Source of the DNA: Alphaproteobacteria bacterium UBA1254
Lineage (GTDB): Bacteria > Pseudomonadota > Alphaproteobacteria > RF32 > CAG-239
DNA: 13,709 bases
Assembly: GCA_002308495.1 (NCBI GenBank)
Contig: DBVW01000016.1
Location: 1 to 13,709 of the forward strand
Direction: 5' to 3'
Shown here piece by piece: positions 7,042 to 13,290 of the stretch (position 1 is its first letter; each line of letters opens with the position of its first letter). The notes under the pieces were generated by a model, which made no database searches, was not told the origin of the DNA, and was given only the letters and a program-made list of their open reading frames with translations. Both the position numbers and the translations under genes were made by a program.

Positions 7042-7114
7042 TTTTCTTTCCTTCAAACATAAAAAGAAACGGCAAGGCATTTTAATACCTCCCGATTCTT
7101 TTTATCTGTTTCTT

Positions 7115-7996
7115 CTAATGCTTTAAGTAGTTATCCAGTTTTATTTTTGTTTGTTTTTTCGGCGTGGCAACCGTTGTTAATTTGCCATCAATATAAACTT
7201 CAACATTGTAATATCTGCCGATCGAAAGCACCAAGCCTTCGACATCAGGGGCTTCATATTCAAACCCTTTGCCGTGAACCCCGCTTAAATAGACCTTTTC
7301 GGCATCCTTTAATTCAACCCACGAATCTCCCTTAAACTTGAGAACGACTCGACTTTTCGGCTCTGTTTCTTCCGTCGGTTCAACATAATTTTCTTCAACA
7401 ACCGTGATTTGATTTTCAGCTGCGACTTCACCCTCTGCTGCTCCTTCGTTTTCTGCCGGCTCTATATTTTCCGGTTGAAAAATTTCTTCAGGTTCTTCAC
7501 TAAAGGGCATAACTTCTATAACCGGCAAAGATTCTGCCTGAGGCTCTTGTTCTTTTATAAAGCCCGGAATAAAACGAAAAGCAAGCCATAAAGCATAAAG
7601 CAAAACAATCGCCAACAAAGCAATATACATTTGATGTTTGCTCGGCATCGTTTTTTCGGCATGATTTGTTACAACAGTCGACACAACTTTTTCTTTTTTC
7701 GGCATTGCTTGTTGCTTATAAAACTGTGCGACTCGATCAACATTCAAGCCTAAATATTTGGCGTACGAACGAACAAACCCGATACCGTAAGGAATCGGTG
7801 CCAACGTTTCGTAATCGTCTTCTTCCAATGCTTTAATGTAAATCTTGCGTATGCAAAGCGCGTCAGAAACCGCCTCAATCGATTTCTTTTGCTTCATACG
7901 CGTGTATTTCAAGAACATACCCACCGTGGTCGCTTCTTCGGCCGTTTCCGGTGTTTTTTCCTTTTCTTTGGCTTTTTCTTCTTCCACTTTTTTCAT
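7115..7996 (-). CDS. rodZ: RodZ-like cytoskeletal/cell-shape protein (HTH_25, membrane segment, DUF4115)
   Basis: RodZ ties the MreB cytoskeleton to the cell-wall elongation machinery. The 293-residue protein has a charged N-terminus (1-20), a Cro/HTH_25 domain (about 24-95, with VGMFLKYTRMKQKKSIEAVS and PIPYGIGFVRSYAKYLGL), a single transmembrane helix (about 123-145), an acidic periplasmic linker (about 150-213), and a C-terminal beta domain of the DUF4115 type (SWVELKDAEKVYLSG, LSIGRYYNVEVYIDGK). This topology is diagnostic. ATG 7996 is used here, but AAAGG directly abuts it; the GTG at codon 4 (7987) has the same site at a normal 8-nt spacing and may be the true start. It lies 37 bp after ptsP and ahead of hisS on the same strand. 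Confidence 0.9.
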   Translation of the reverse strand: MKKVEEEKAKEKEKTPETAEEATTVGMFLKYTRMKQKKSIEAVSDALCIRKIYIKALEEDDYETLAPIPYGIGFVRSYAKYLGLNVDRVAQFYKQQAMPKKEKVVSTVVTNHAEKTMPSKHQMYIALLAIVLLYALWLAFRFIPGFIKEQEPQAESLPVIEVMPFSEEPEEIFQPENIEPAENEGAAEGEVAAENQITVVEENYVEPTEETEPKSRVVLKFKGDSWVELKDAEKVYLSGVHGKGFEYEAPDVEGLVLSIGRYYNVEVYIDGKLTTVATPKKQTKIKLDNYLKH

Positions 7997-8033
7997 CCTT
8001 TATAAATGATTTTGATGTATTAAAACACATTTT

Positions 8034-10259
8034 TTATGAAATTGCAATAGCATGATCAACAGCATAGGCTAATAATTGCGGACGAAGCGTCTTTTTGTTT
8101 GAATTTAACAGCGTTTCTATATAATCCGTTATTTCATCCGTGCGAATACTTCTAATCATCTTTTTGATTTTCACAAACGAAGCACCGCTGCTTGAAAAAC
8201 ACCTGTAACCCAAGCCGATTAAAGCCATCGCCTCGATCGGATTACTTGCCATTTCACCGCAAACGCTGCATAAAACGTTGTGTTCTTTTGATTTTAAGAT
8301 AATTTGTTTCATAACTTTTAAAAACGGTGCCGATAAAACATCATAACGCTCCGACAAGCGCGGGTTTGTGCGATCGCATGCAAACATAAACTGCGCCAAA
8401 TCATTTGTACCGATTGAAATAAAGTCGGCATATTTTAAAATTTCATCTAATTCAAAAATAATTGAGGGCACTTCAACCATTAAACCAATATTGAGCTTTG
8501 TCGGCAATTTTGCTTTTTGTTCTTTTTGTTTTTCATATTCGAGCAAAAGCGTTTCTTTGGCTTCTTTAAATTCTTCAACACTTGAAACCATCGGAAACAT
8601 CACATCAAGCTCACGGCCTGCCGCAGCTTTTAAAAACGCTTTCATTTGGCTGCGCAACAGCGCTCGCCTGTCAAGCGTTATGCGAATCGACCGCCAACCG
8701 ATTGCCGGATTTTCTTCTTTCAAATCTCCCCAATAGGGTAGCAATTTATCCGAACCGACATCTAAGCTTCTGAAAACAATTTTTTTGCCTTTTGCTTTTT
8801 TGATAAGTTTTTGATAAATGGTAACCTGCTCACTTACCGTCGGTAATTTGTTTGCCGTCATAAACGGAATTTCCGTTCTGTAGAGACCGACACCATCGCA
8901 ATTTGAAAGCTCGATATATTCTAAATCAAAATCAAGACCGACATTCACATTTAAGCTGATTTTAACATTGTCCAATGTCTTTGAAGGTTTCTTTGCCAAA
9001 GCTTTCAATTCTTCACGCCAACCCGCCATCTTTTTTTGACGCTCTTTGAACGTCTTTTTCATCTCATCTGTCGGATTGATGTAAACAAAACCGTCAACAC
9101 CGTCAACGGCTAAAATTTCACCATCTTTAACATCGCGATACAGACCTTTCACTTTTGCCACAACCGGAATGTTCAAAGCTTTGGCAACGATAGAAACATG
9201 CATCGTTGACGTTCCGTCTTCCAAAACAAGCGCTCTGATTTTTTTATAATCATAATCCATTAAATCAGCCGGCCCCATACTTTGAGCAACTAAAATAATG
9301 TCATCATCTTCCGAAGATTTTGCTTTCGCTTTTCTCTCTCCGCTTAAAAATGAACGAAGCCTGTCTGATATATCGCGCAAATCATTTAAACGTTCTTTTA
9401 AGTAAATGTCCGATGAATTTGAAAGTTTTTCCCACATGTCGTTGTAGGCTTTTTCAACAGCGGCCTCTGCTGTCAATCCTGTGTCAATATATGCTTTGAT
9501 TTTTTTATGCCACCCTTTGTCTGAGGCAAGCATTTTATATGTTTCTAAAATTTCAACATGTTCACCGATGCCAAACAGCGATTTATTAAATGTGTCGTCT
9601 AATTGGTTCAGCATTTTTTGCCGTGCATCATCAAGCAATTTTTGTTCTTTGCCGATGTTTTTCGTAAACATCTGCTTAATGGCGCGGCGGCGTTGATGCA
9701 CCAAAGCCTGCCCTACGCCGTAGCCTTTATTTAAAATTTGGCCTTTTAAGCGATCTTTGAGCGTAAAACCGCGTGATTTTGCAAGCGTTCTTTTATAATC
9801 CGAAATTTCTTCGGACGAGAAAGAGGTTGTTAAAAACATGGCAATTGTTTTTAATGTTTCAATTTCAAACTCAGAAAAAACGCGCTTGTTTAAATAGCCC
9901 AAAGCGACGACACCGACAACTTTATCCCATTGTAACAGCGGCGCGCCGATCATTGACTTCACTTCGGCATTTTCTTCCGTTTTGGAAAGCACGCTCGCTT
10001 TAAGAGCTATTTCTCCGATCAGACCGTCTCCGTAGCGGATATTTGTGATATCCTGCACGTTATTGAAACCATAGTTTGAAAAAAGCTCTAAGTAATTTTC
10101 ATCAATTGAAATATATGAAACAGCCATATCCGCTTCAAAAAACGAACAGAGCGCTTTCATCACATTTTCAAGCTTCTGATTAATTTCAAAATTTTCTTGC
10201 AAATGGCGCTGAATTTGCTGCAACAGGGGCATAATATCCGTTGAATTTTTTTTGAGCAT
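8034..10259 (-). CDS. ptsP: Phosphoenolpyruvate-protein phosphotransferase PtsP (enzyme I-Ntr)
   Basis: First enzyme of the nitrogen-type PTS: takes phosphate from phosphoenolpyruvate and passes it to NPr. The 741 residues comprise an N-terminal GAF sensor domain (about 25-155), the PEP-utiliser N-domain that docks the carrier protein (about 175-300), the swivelling domain with the phosphorylated histidine H354 (GTSTMHVSIVAKALNIPVVA), and the PEP-binding barrel (about 430-715) with GVGLYRTE (456-463), FRSLDVGSDKLLPY (496-509), SIGTNDLAQFMFACDR (615-630) and the catalytic C667 in CGEM. All key residues are kept. ATG 10259 has a weak site (GAG, 8 nt). No partner genes (ptsO, ptsN) are in the window. 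In this phylum the pathway usually tunes regulation, not sugar uptake. Confidence 0.96.
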   Translation of the reverse strand: MLKKNSTDIMPLLQQIQRHLQENFEINQKLENVMKALCSFFEADMAVSYISIDENYLELFSNYGFNNVQDITNIRYGDGLIGEIALKASVLSKTEENAEVKSMIGAPLLQWDKVVGVVALGYLNKRVFSEFEIETLKTIAMFLTTSFSSEEISDYKRTLAKSRGFTLKDRLKGQILNKGYGVGQALVHQRRRAIKQMFTKNIGKEQKLLDDARQKMLNQLDDTFNKSLFGIGEHVEILETYKMLASDKGWHKKIKAYIDTGLTAEAAVEKAYNDMWEKLSNSSDIYLKERLNDLRDISDRLRSFLSGERKAKAKSSEDDDIILVAQSMGPADLMDYDYKKIRALVLEDGTSTMHVSIVAKALNIPVVAKVKGLYRDVKDGEILAVDGVDGFVYINPTDEMKKTFKERQKKMAGWREELKALAKKPSKTLDNVKISLNVNVGLDFDLEYIELSNCDGVGLYRTEIPFMTANKLPTVSEQVTIYQKLIKKAKGKKIVFRSLDVGSDKLLPYWGDLKEENPAIGWRSIRITLDRRALLRSQMKAFLKAAAGRELDVMFPMVSSVEEFKEAKETLLLEYEKQKEQKAKLPTKLNIGLMVEVPSIIFELDEILKYADFISIGTNDLAQFMFACDRTNPRLSERYDVLSAPFLKVMKQIILKSKEHNVLCSVCGEMASNPIEAMALIGLGYRCFSSSGASFVKIKKMIRSIRTDEITDYIETLLNSNKKTLRPQLLAYAVDHAIAIS

Positions 10260-10356
10260 GGCCTTTTCTCATAAAAAATATATTTTGCTTGTGTTTTATT
10301 TTATATAATTTATATTTGCTTTCATCAAGAACTTTATCATACTTATGGAGCGAAAA
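10260..10356. promoter_or_regulatory. Divergent intergenic region between ptsP and the cupin gene
   Basis: This 97-bp, extremely AT-rich gap holds the promoters of both genes. On the plus strand TATAAT (10304-10309) is a perfect -10 hexamer 48 nt before the cupin ATG, but no good -35 stands 16-18 nt upstream. On the minus strand I see no clear pair for ptsP. Confidence 0.4.
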
Positions 10357-10719
10357 ATGGCAAATTTATATCAAAAAGGTGATCACGATACACGTCCTTG
10401 GGGAACTTGGGAAGTTTTGGACGGTGATGATAACTTTTGCGTTAAGCGCATTATGGTTAAGCCGCAGGGTAAGCTCTCTTTGCAGCTTCATCATCACAGA
10501 GGCGAACATTGGATTATTGTTAAAGGCGAAGCAGTGGTTACTTTAGGCGAAAAACTCATCAACGTTAAAGCCGATGATGCCGTTTATATTCCGGTTGAAA
10601 CAAAACACCGTATTGAAAATAAATCAAGTGAGCCTGTGGAGTTTATTGAAATTCAAACGGGGGATAATTTAGATGAAAATGATATTGTCCGTTTTGAAGA
10701 TATATACGGCAGAATTTAA
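10357..10719 (+). CDS. Stand-alone cupin of the type II mannose-6-phosphate isomerase C-terminal family
   Basis: A single cupin barrel of 120 residues resembling the C-terminal isomerase domain of bifunctional ManC/AlgA enzymes, which interconvert mannose-6-phosphate and fructose-6-phosphate. Visible motifs are RPWGTWEVL (13-21), VKRIMVKPQGKLSLQ (29-43), the metal-site segment HHHRGEHW (45-52) with likely ligands H45, H47 and E50, and the later ligand H84 in VETKHRIEN, then IEIQTGDNLDENDIVR and DIYGR. There is no guanylyltransferase domain. ATG 10357 has GGAG 6 nt upstream; the earlier ATG at 10345 has none. It is a single-gene unit with its own terminator. Whether it is an isomerase on its own or another sugar-phosphate cupin cannot be told from sequence. 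Confidence 0.85.
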   Translation: MANLYQKGDHDTRPWGTWEVLDGDDNFCVKRIMVKPQGKLSLQLHHHRGEHWIIVKGEAVVTLGEKLINVKADDAVYIPVETKHRIENKSSEPVEFIEIQTGDNLDENDIVRFEDIYGRI

Positions 10720-10723
10720 TTTA

Positions 10724-10754
10724 TAAAAAAGCCTCTCTTTCGAGAGGCTCTTTT
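10724..10754. terminator. Bidirectional terminator between cupin gene and module B
   Basis: GCCTCTC (10731-10737), loop TTTC, GAGAGGC (10742-10748), with an A-run on the left and T-rich sequence on the right. On the minus strand the loop reads GAAA and is followed by six T. It ends both the cupin gene and module B. The same stem sequence follows module C. Confidence 0.93.
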
Positions 10755-10755
10755 G

Positions 10756-11133
10756 TTATTTATATCTCAGGCGGATTTTATTAACCGCTCCGTCTTTTAC
10801 TGCGGCATTTGCTTCTTCGACACTATAAATCAGACGTCCGCGCGTTTTTGACGAAGATGATGATGAGCTGTTTGACGAGTTATAACTGTTGTTAAAATTC
10901 GTCAAAACGTCATTCCAATTTGCGCTGATATTCAGACCGAAAACATCTGCCAACATCGCTTCCGTGTTGTCATAAGTTCCCATAATGTTTCCATTATCAT
11001 CCGTTAATGTAACGCGCCCCTGGTCATCATAAGAAACATTTGCCTGATAGCAATCAATCATCTGAGCAGCAAACGAACTAAATGAAATCAAACTTGATAC
11101 TATTAAACTTAAAACGAAATATTTTAATCTCAT
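10756..11133 (-). CDS. Module B small protein: exported, single cysteine, conserved basic C-terminal tail
   Basis: Unrecognised family; 125 residues, homologous to the module A and C small proteins. A signal peptide ends near S-F-A^AQ. The only cysteine of the mature protein is C28, six residues after cleavage. Next come one YD-like hairpin (VSYDDQGRVTL, 33-43), TYDNTEAMLADVFGL (about 53-67), a linker of Asn/Ser with seven serines in a row (about 81-95), and the tail at 96-125, beginning KTRGRLIYSVEEAN and ending RLRYK. ATG 11133 is chosen for its GGAG 7 nt upstream and the signal peptide; a longer frame to 11178 overlaps the large gene. It follows the large gene by 16 bp. Confidence 0.85.
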   Translation of the reverse strand: MRLKYFVLSLIVSSLISFSSFAAQMIDCYQANVSYDDQGRVTLTDDNGNIMGTYDNTEAMLADVFGLNISANWNDVLTNFNNSYNSSNSSSSSSSKTRGRLIYSVEEANAAVKDGAVNKIRLRYK

Positions 11134-11149
11134 GGTTCTTCTCCTTTTT

Positions 11150-11821
11150 CTAATTAACTTCAAACCCATGTCCGCCACCGGAATTTGGGCACCAACCTCC
11201 CGAAATTTTGCTGATTTTTCCGGAAGAATCGTAGCTCACAAACTTTTCATCAACAATATTCGGATCGCCATAATTACCATATTCAACTAATCTTCCTTCC
11301 GCATCATAATAGACCGTTCTTGTATCATCGCCTGCCGATGTTTCAACAGGTGTATTTGATTGTACGGATTCCTGCCCTTCATAATACATGCCTACCCATG
11401 TGTGTGTATCGACATTATAGAAAGCTTCGTATTTGGAATCCGGTTTGTCAGATTCTATGCTTTCTGCCGTATTATAATCATATTGCAAAAAGTGTCCCGT
11501 CTCATCATCATAGATGGCCGTTCCTTTATTATCCGGCTTGTTTGAGGCATAAGCTTCTTGGCTGTTATAGCCTAAAAAAGAGCTATAACGACCCTGTTCG
11601 TCGTAAGTTGTTTCTTCTCTTCTGAAATGACCGCTGTTTGGGTTATAAAACGTATATAAAGTGCGATTTCCGTTGGCATCAAACTCTTGTTCCATAACAC
11701 CGCCGTCGTCAAAAATATGCTTTATTAAATTGCCGTTGTCATCATAAAACGACTGATCCGCAAAAGCCAGGCCACACGTCAAAAAAAGCGCAAGCACTGA
11801 CATTAAACACAGTTTTTTCAT
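11150..11821 (-). CDS. Module B large protein: exported 31-residue-repeat (YD-like) protein
   Basis: Unrecognised family; 223 residues, the shortest of the three large proteins. A signal peptide ends at A-F-A21. The mature N-terminus has YD hairpins (FYDDNGNLIK, FDANGNRTLY, TYDEQGRYSS), followed by three repeats with cores at residues 86-97, 117-128 and 148-159, exactly 31 apart. It closes with YYDAEGRLVEY, YDSSGKISKI and a single cysteine, C211, then a 12-residue Gly-rich tail not present in the A and C proteins. ATG 11821 has AGGA 9 nt upstream. The small gene starts 16 bp downstream. An exported structural or binding protein is likely; no enzymatic motif is seen. Confidence 0.85.
   Translation of the reverse strand: MKKLCLMSVLALFLTCGLAFADQSFYDDNGNLIKHIFDDGGVMEQEFDANGNRTLYTFYNPNSGHFRREETTYDEQGRYSSFLGYNSQEAYASNKPDNKGTAIYDDETGHFLQYDYNTAESIESDKPDSKYEAFYNVDTHTWVGMYYEGQESVQSNTPVETSAGDDTRTVYYDAEGRLVEYGNYGDPNIVDEKFVSYDSSGKISKISGGWCPNSGGGHGFEVN
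11345..11566 (-). repeat. Three tandem protein-coding repeats, period 93 nt (module B)
   Basis: Cores NSQEAYASNKPD, NTAESIESDKPD and EGQESVQSNTPV are spaced exactly 31 residues apart. Same repeat as in modules A and C, with the lowest copy number. Confidence 0.8.
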
Positions 11822-11865
11822 AATTTCTTATCCTTTCAAAAAATTTTAATTACTGCACGTAGAAA

Positions 11866-11895
11866 ATTTTACTGTGCTTTCAATTAAGAAATCAA
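11866..11895 (-). promoter_or_regulatory. Candidate promoter of module B
   Basis: On the minus strand TTGATT (11895-11890), an 18-nt spacer, and TAAAAT (11871-11866). Transcription would start near 11859, 38 nt before the ATG. It sits just past the module C terminator, where a promoter for B is needed. Confidence 0.5.
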
Positions 11896-11916
11896 GAAAA
11901 AAATCTGATATATCAC

Positions 11917-11950
11917 AAAAAAAAGAGCCTCTCAAACGAGAGGCTTTTTT
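11917..11950 (-). terminator. Terminator of module C
   Basis: Stem GCCTCTC (11927-11933), loop AAAC, GAGAGGC (11938-11944), with a T-run on the right and A-run on the left. On the minus strand the stem is followed by TCTTTTTTTT. The stem is identical to that after module B, suggesting the terminator was copied with the module. Confidence 0.9.
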
Positions 11951-11951
11951 G

Positions 11952-12335
11952 TTATTTGTATCTTAATCGAACTCTGTTAACAGTTCCTTCTTTTGTAACC
12001 TCATTTGCTTCTTGAACGCTATAAATTAACCGTCCCCGCGTTTTATTTGAACCTATAGAAGAATTATGACTTGTTGATGAAATATTGAACATCTGTTTAT
12101 ATCCACTTTCCTCTAATGTCAGAGGTGGCACAAAACCATACAAGCTCATATACATATCATTAAGAGAATTATATGTTATTCCTTCTTCGTCCCCTCCATA
12201 CTTTAGTGTGACGCTTCCATCGTCATTATAAGATATTGTTTTTCTGCCGCATCCAATATCATCATCAGCATAGCAAATACCTACAGAAAAACAAACTAAT
12301 GATAAAAGTGTCAATATAAAAATTTTTGCTTTCAT
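11952..12335 (-). CDS. Module C small protein: exported, single cysteine, conserved basic C-terminal tail
   Basis: Unrecognised family; 127 residues. A signal peptide ends near C-Y-A23^DDD, leaving one cysteine, C29, in the mature protein. Order as in the sisters: hairpin ISYNDDGSVTLKY (34-46), TYNSLNDMYMSLYGF (54-68), then PPLTLEES as in module A (PEMTLSED), a shorter Ser/Asn linker (about 84-97), and the tail at 98-127 beginning KTRGRLIYSVQEAN and ending RLRYK. ATG 12335 has AGGAG 8 nt upstream. It lies 11 bp after the large gene, the tightest spacing of the three modules. By hairpin and TL(S/E)E segment it looks closer to the module A copy than to B. Confidence 0.85.
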   Translation of the reverse strand: MKAKIFILTLLSLVCFSVGICYADDDIGCGRKTISYNDDGSVTLKYGGDEEGITYNSLNDMYMSLYGFVPPLTLEESGYKQMFNISSTSHNSSIGSNKTRGRLIYSVQEANEVTKEGTVNRVRLRYK

Positions 12336-12346
12336 TTTCTATTCTC

Positions 12347-13174
12347 CTACTTACAAAATGTTGTACCTATTGCGGTCACTCTTCCTTGTGCATCGTAGAT
12401 AAATCTATCATCACCGTTAATTCCCGCTATATTTCCATCTTTATTATAAGCAAGATATTGGTACTCGCCCTGTTCATTTTGCATTTCAAAAGTGCGCAAA
12501 TCCGGCGCATTTTGTGCAATTGATTCCGAATTGTTGTAATATTCTTTCATAAAGACACCCTGATCAGCATTATATTGGTAGGTTTCTTTATAATCCGGCG
12601 TGTCATTCGCAATTGCCTCTTGAGAACTCCATGATGTGTAAGAGGTCTCATTGCCTTCAGCATCATATGTATATGATGATTTGTTAGTCGGTGTATTGTT
12701 TGCAATCGCCTCTTGGGAATCCCACTCGGTATATAGGTTCATATATCCGTTGCTATCATAACTTCGTTCTTCTTTATAGTCTGGCGTATCATTTGCAACG
12801 GATTGCGGAGAATTCCAATATTGATATGAAATTTCAAGACCTTTTGTATCATAGTGCGATACTGATTTTGCATCAGGGGTGTGGTTTTCAACCGCTTCAG
12901 AACTATTATATATCAGACGTGTCATTGTTCCGTCTTCGTCATATGTATAATCTTGCTGTTCCTCAAGTGATCCATCTTTGTTAAGACCTATATATTGTAT
13001 TTCACGACCTTGAGGATCATAATAAGTTGTTGTTATTTTACCGTTTGGCCAAGCACAGGTCATATCTGTTTTAACGCCATTATTTTCGTGTGTTGTGCAA
13101 TAATCCGCGAACGCTTCGGACGCACATACGATGAGCGTCCCGCACACTATAATTAGAACCTTATTTTTCATCAT
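12347..13174 (-). CDS. Module C large protein: exported 31-residue-repeat (YD-like) protein
   Basis: Unrecognised family; 275 residues. A signal peptide ends at A-F-A23. The mature N-terminus differs from the sisters by two extra cysteines, C26 and C40, that could pair with each other. YD hairpins (YYDPQGREIQY, YTYDEDGTMTRL) lead to five repeats with P-D/P-T cores at residues 100, 131, 162, 193 and 224, exactly 31 apart. It ends with IYDAQGRVTAIG and C274, the penultimate residue. Two adjacent ATGs are possible: AAGGAG lies 5 nt before the first (13174) and 8 nt before the second (13171), which matches the sisters better. No clear promoter is seen upstream, so read-through from the barrel gene is possible. 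Confidence 0.85.
   Translation of the reverse strand: MMKNKVLIIVCGTLIVCASEAFADYCTTHENNGVKTDMTCAWPNGKITTTYYDPQGREIQYIGLNKDGSLEEQQDYTYDEDGTMTRLIYNSSEAVENHTPDAKSVSHYDTKGLEISYQYWNSPQSVANDTPDYKEERSYDSNGYMNLYTEWDSQEAIANNTPTNKSSYTYDAEGNETSYTSWSSQEAIANDTPDYKETYQYNADQGVFMKEYYNNSESIAQNAPDLRTFEMQNEQGEYQYLAYNKDGNIAGINGDDRFIYDAQGRVTAIGTTFCK
12494..12910 (-). repeat. Five tandem protein-coding repeats, period 93 nt (module C)
   Basis: Cores such as NSPQSVANDTPDYK, DSQEAIANNTPTNK and SSQEAIANDTPDYK repeat every 31 residues. Similarity is still visible in the DNA: the segments near 12589-12632 and 12773-12817 match over about 44 bases and lie two periods apart, so these units duplicated more recently than those in module A. 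Confidence 0.82.
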
Positions 13175-13290
13175 TTTATCTCCTTGAACAATGTAAACAT
13201 TGAAGAAACCTATTCTTTTTTTTCTTTACACTTTTAACTTCCATAAAGCTCGGATAGCGTGCGCGATTAATCGCCAGCTATACGAGCTTT
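13175..13290 (-). other. Gap between barrel gene and module C, with a large imperfect hairpin
   Basis: The hairpin spans 13245-13290: outer arms AAAGCTCG/CGAGCTTT (8 bp), a mismatch, inner arms ATAGC/GCTAT (5 bp), and an apical 12-nt palindrome GCGATTAATCGC (13263-13274). It begins right at the barrel stop codon and may end that transcript, although on the minus strand only TTTAT follows. On the plus strand it is followed by TTTTT. From 13175 to 13244 I see the module C ribosome site (AAGGAG) and a short inverted repeat AATGT-AA-ACATT (13190-13201), but no convincing promoter. Confidence 0.6.

Noticed and set aside
8368..8736. 122-codon plus-strand frame inside ptsP
   Set aside because: Antisense shadow of the conserved PEP-binding barrel; no independent evidence of coding.
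12494..12910. CRISPR array suggested by regular spacing in module C
   Set aside because: The period is 93 nt, the units lie within an open reading frame, and similarity covers the whole unit, not short repeats separated by unique spacers.
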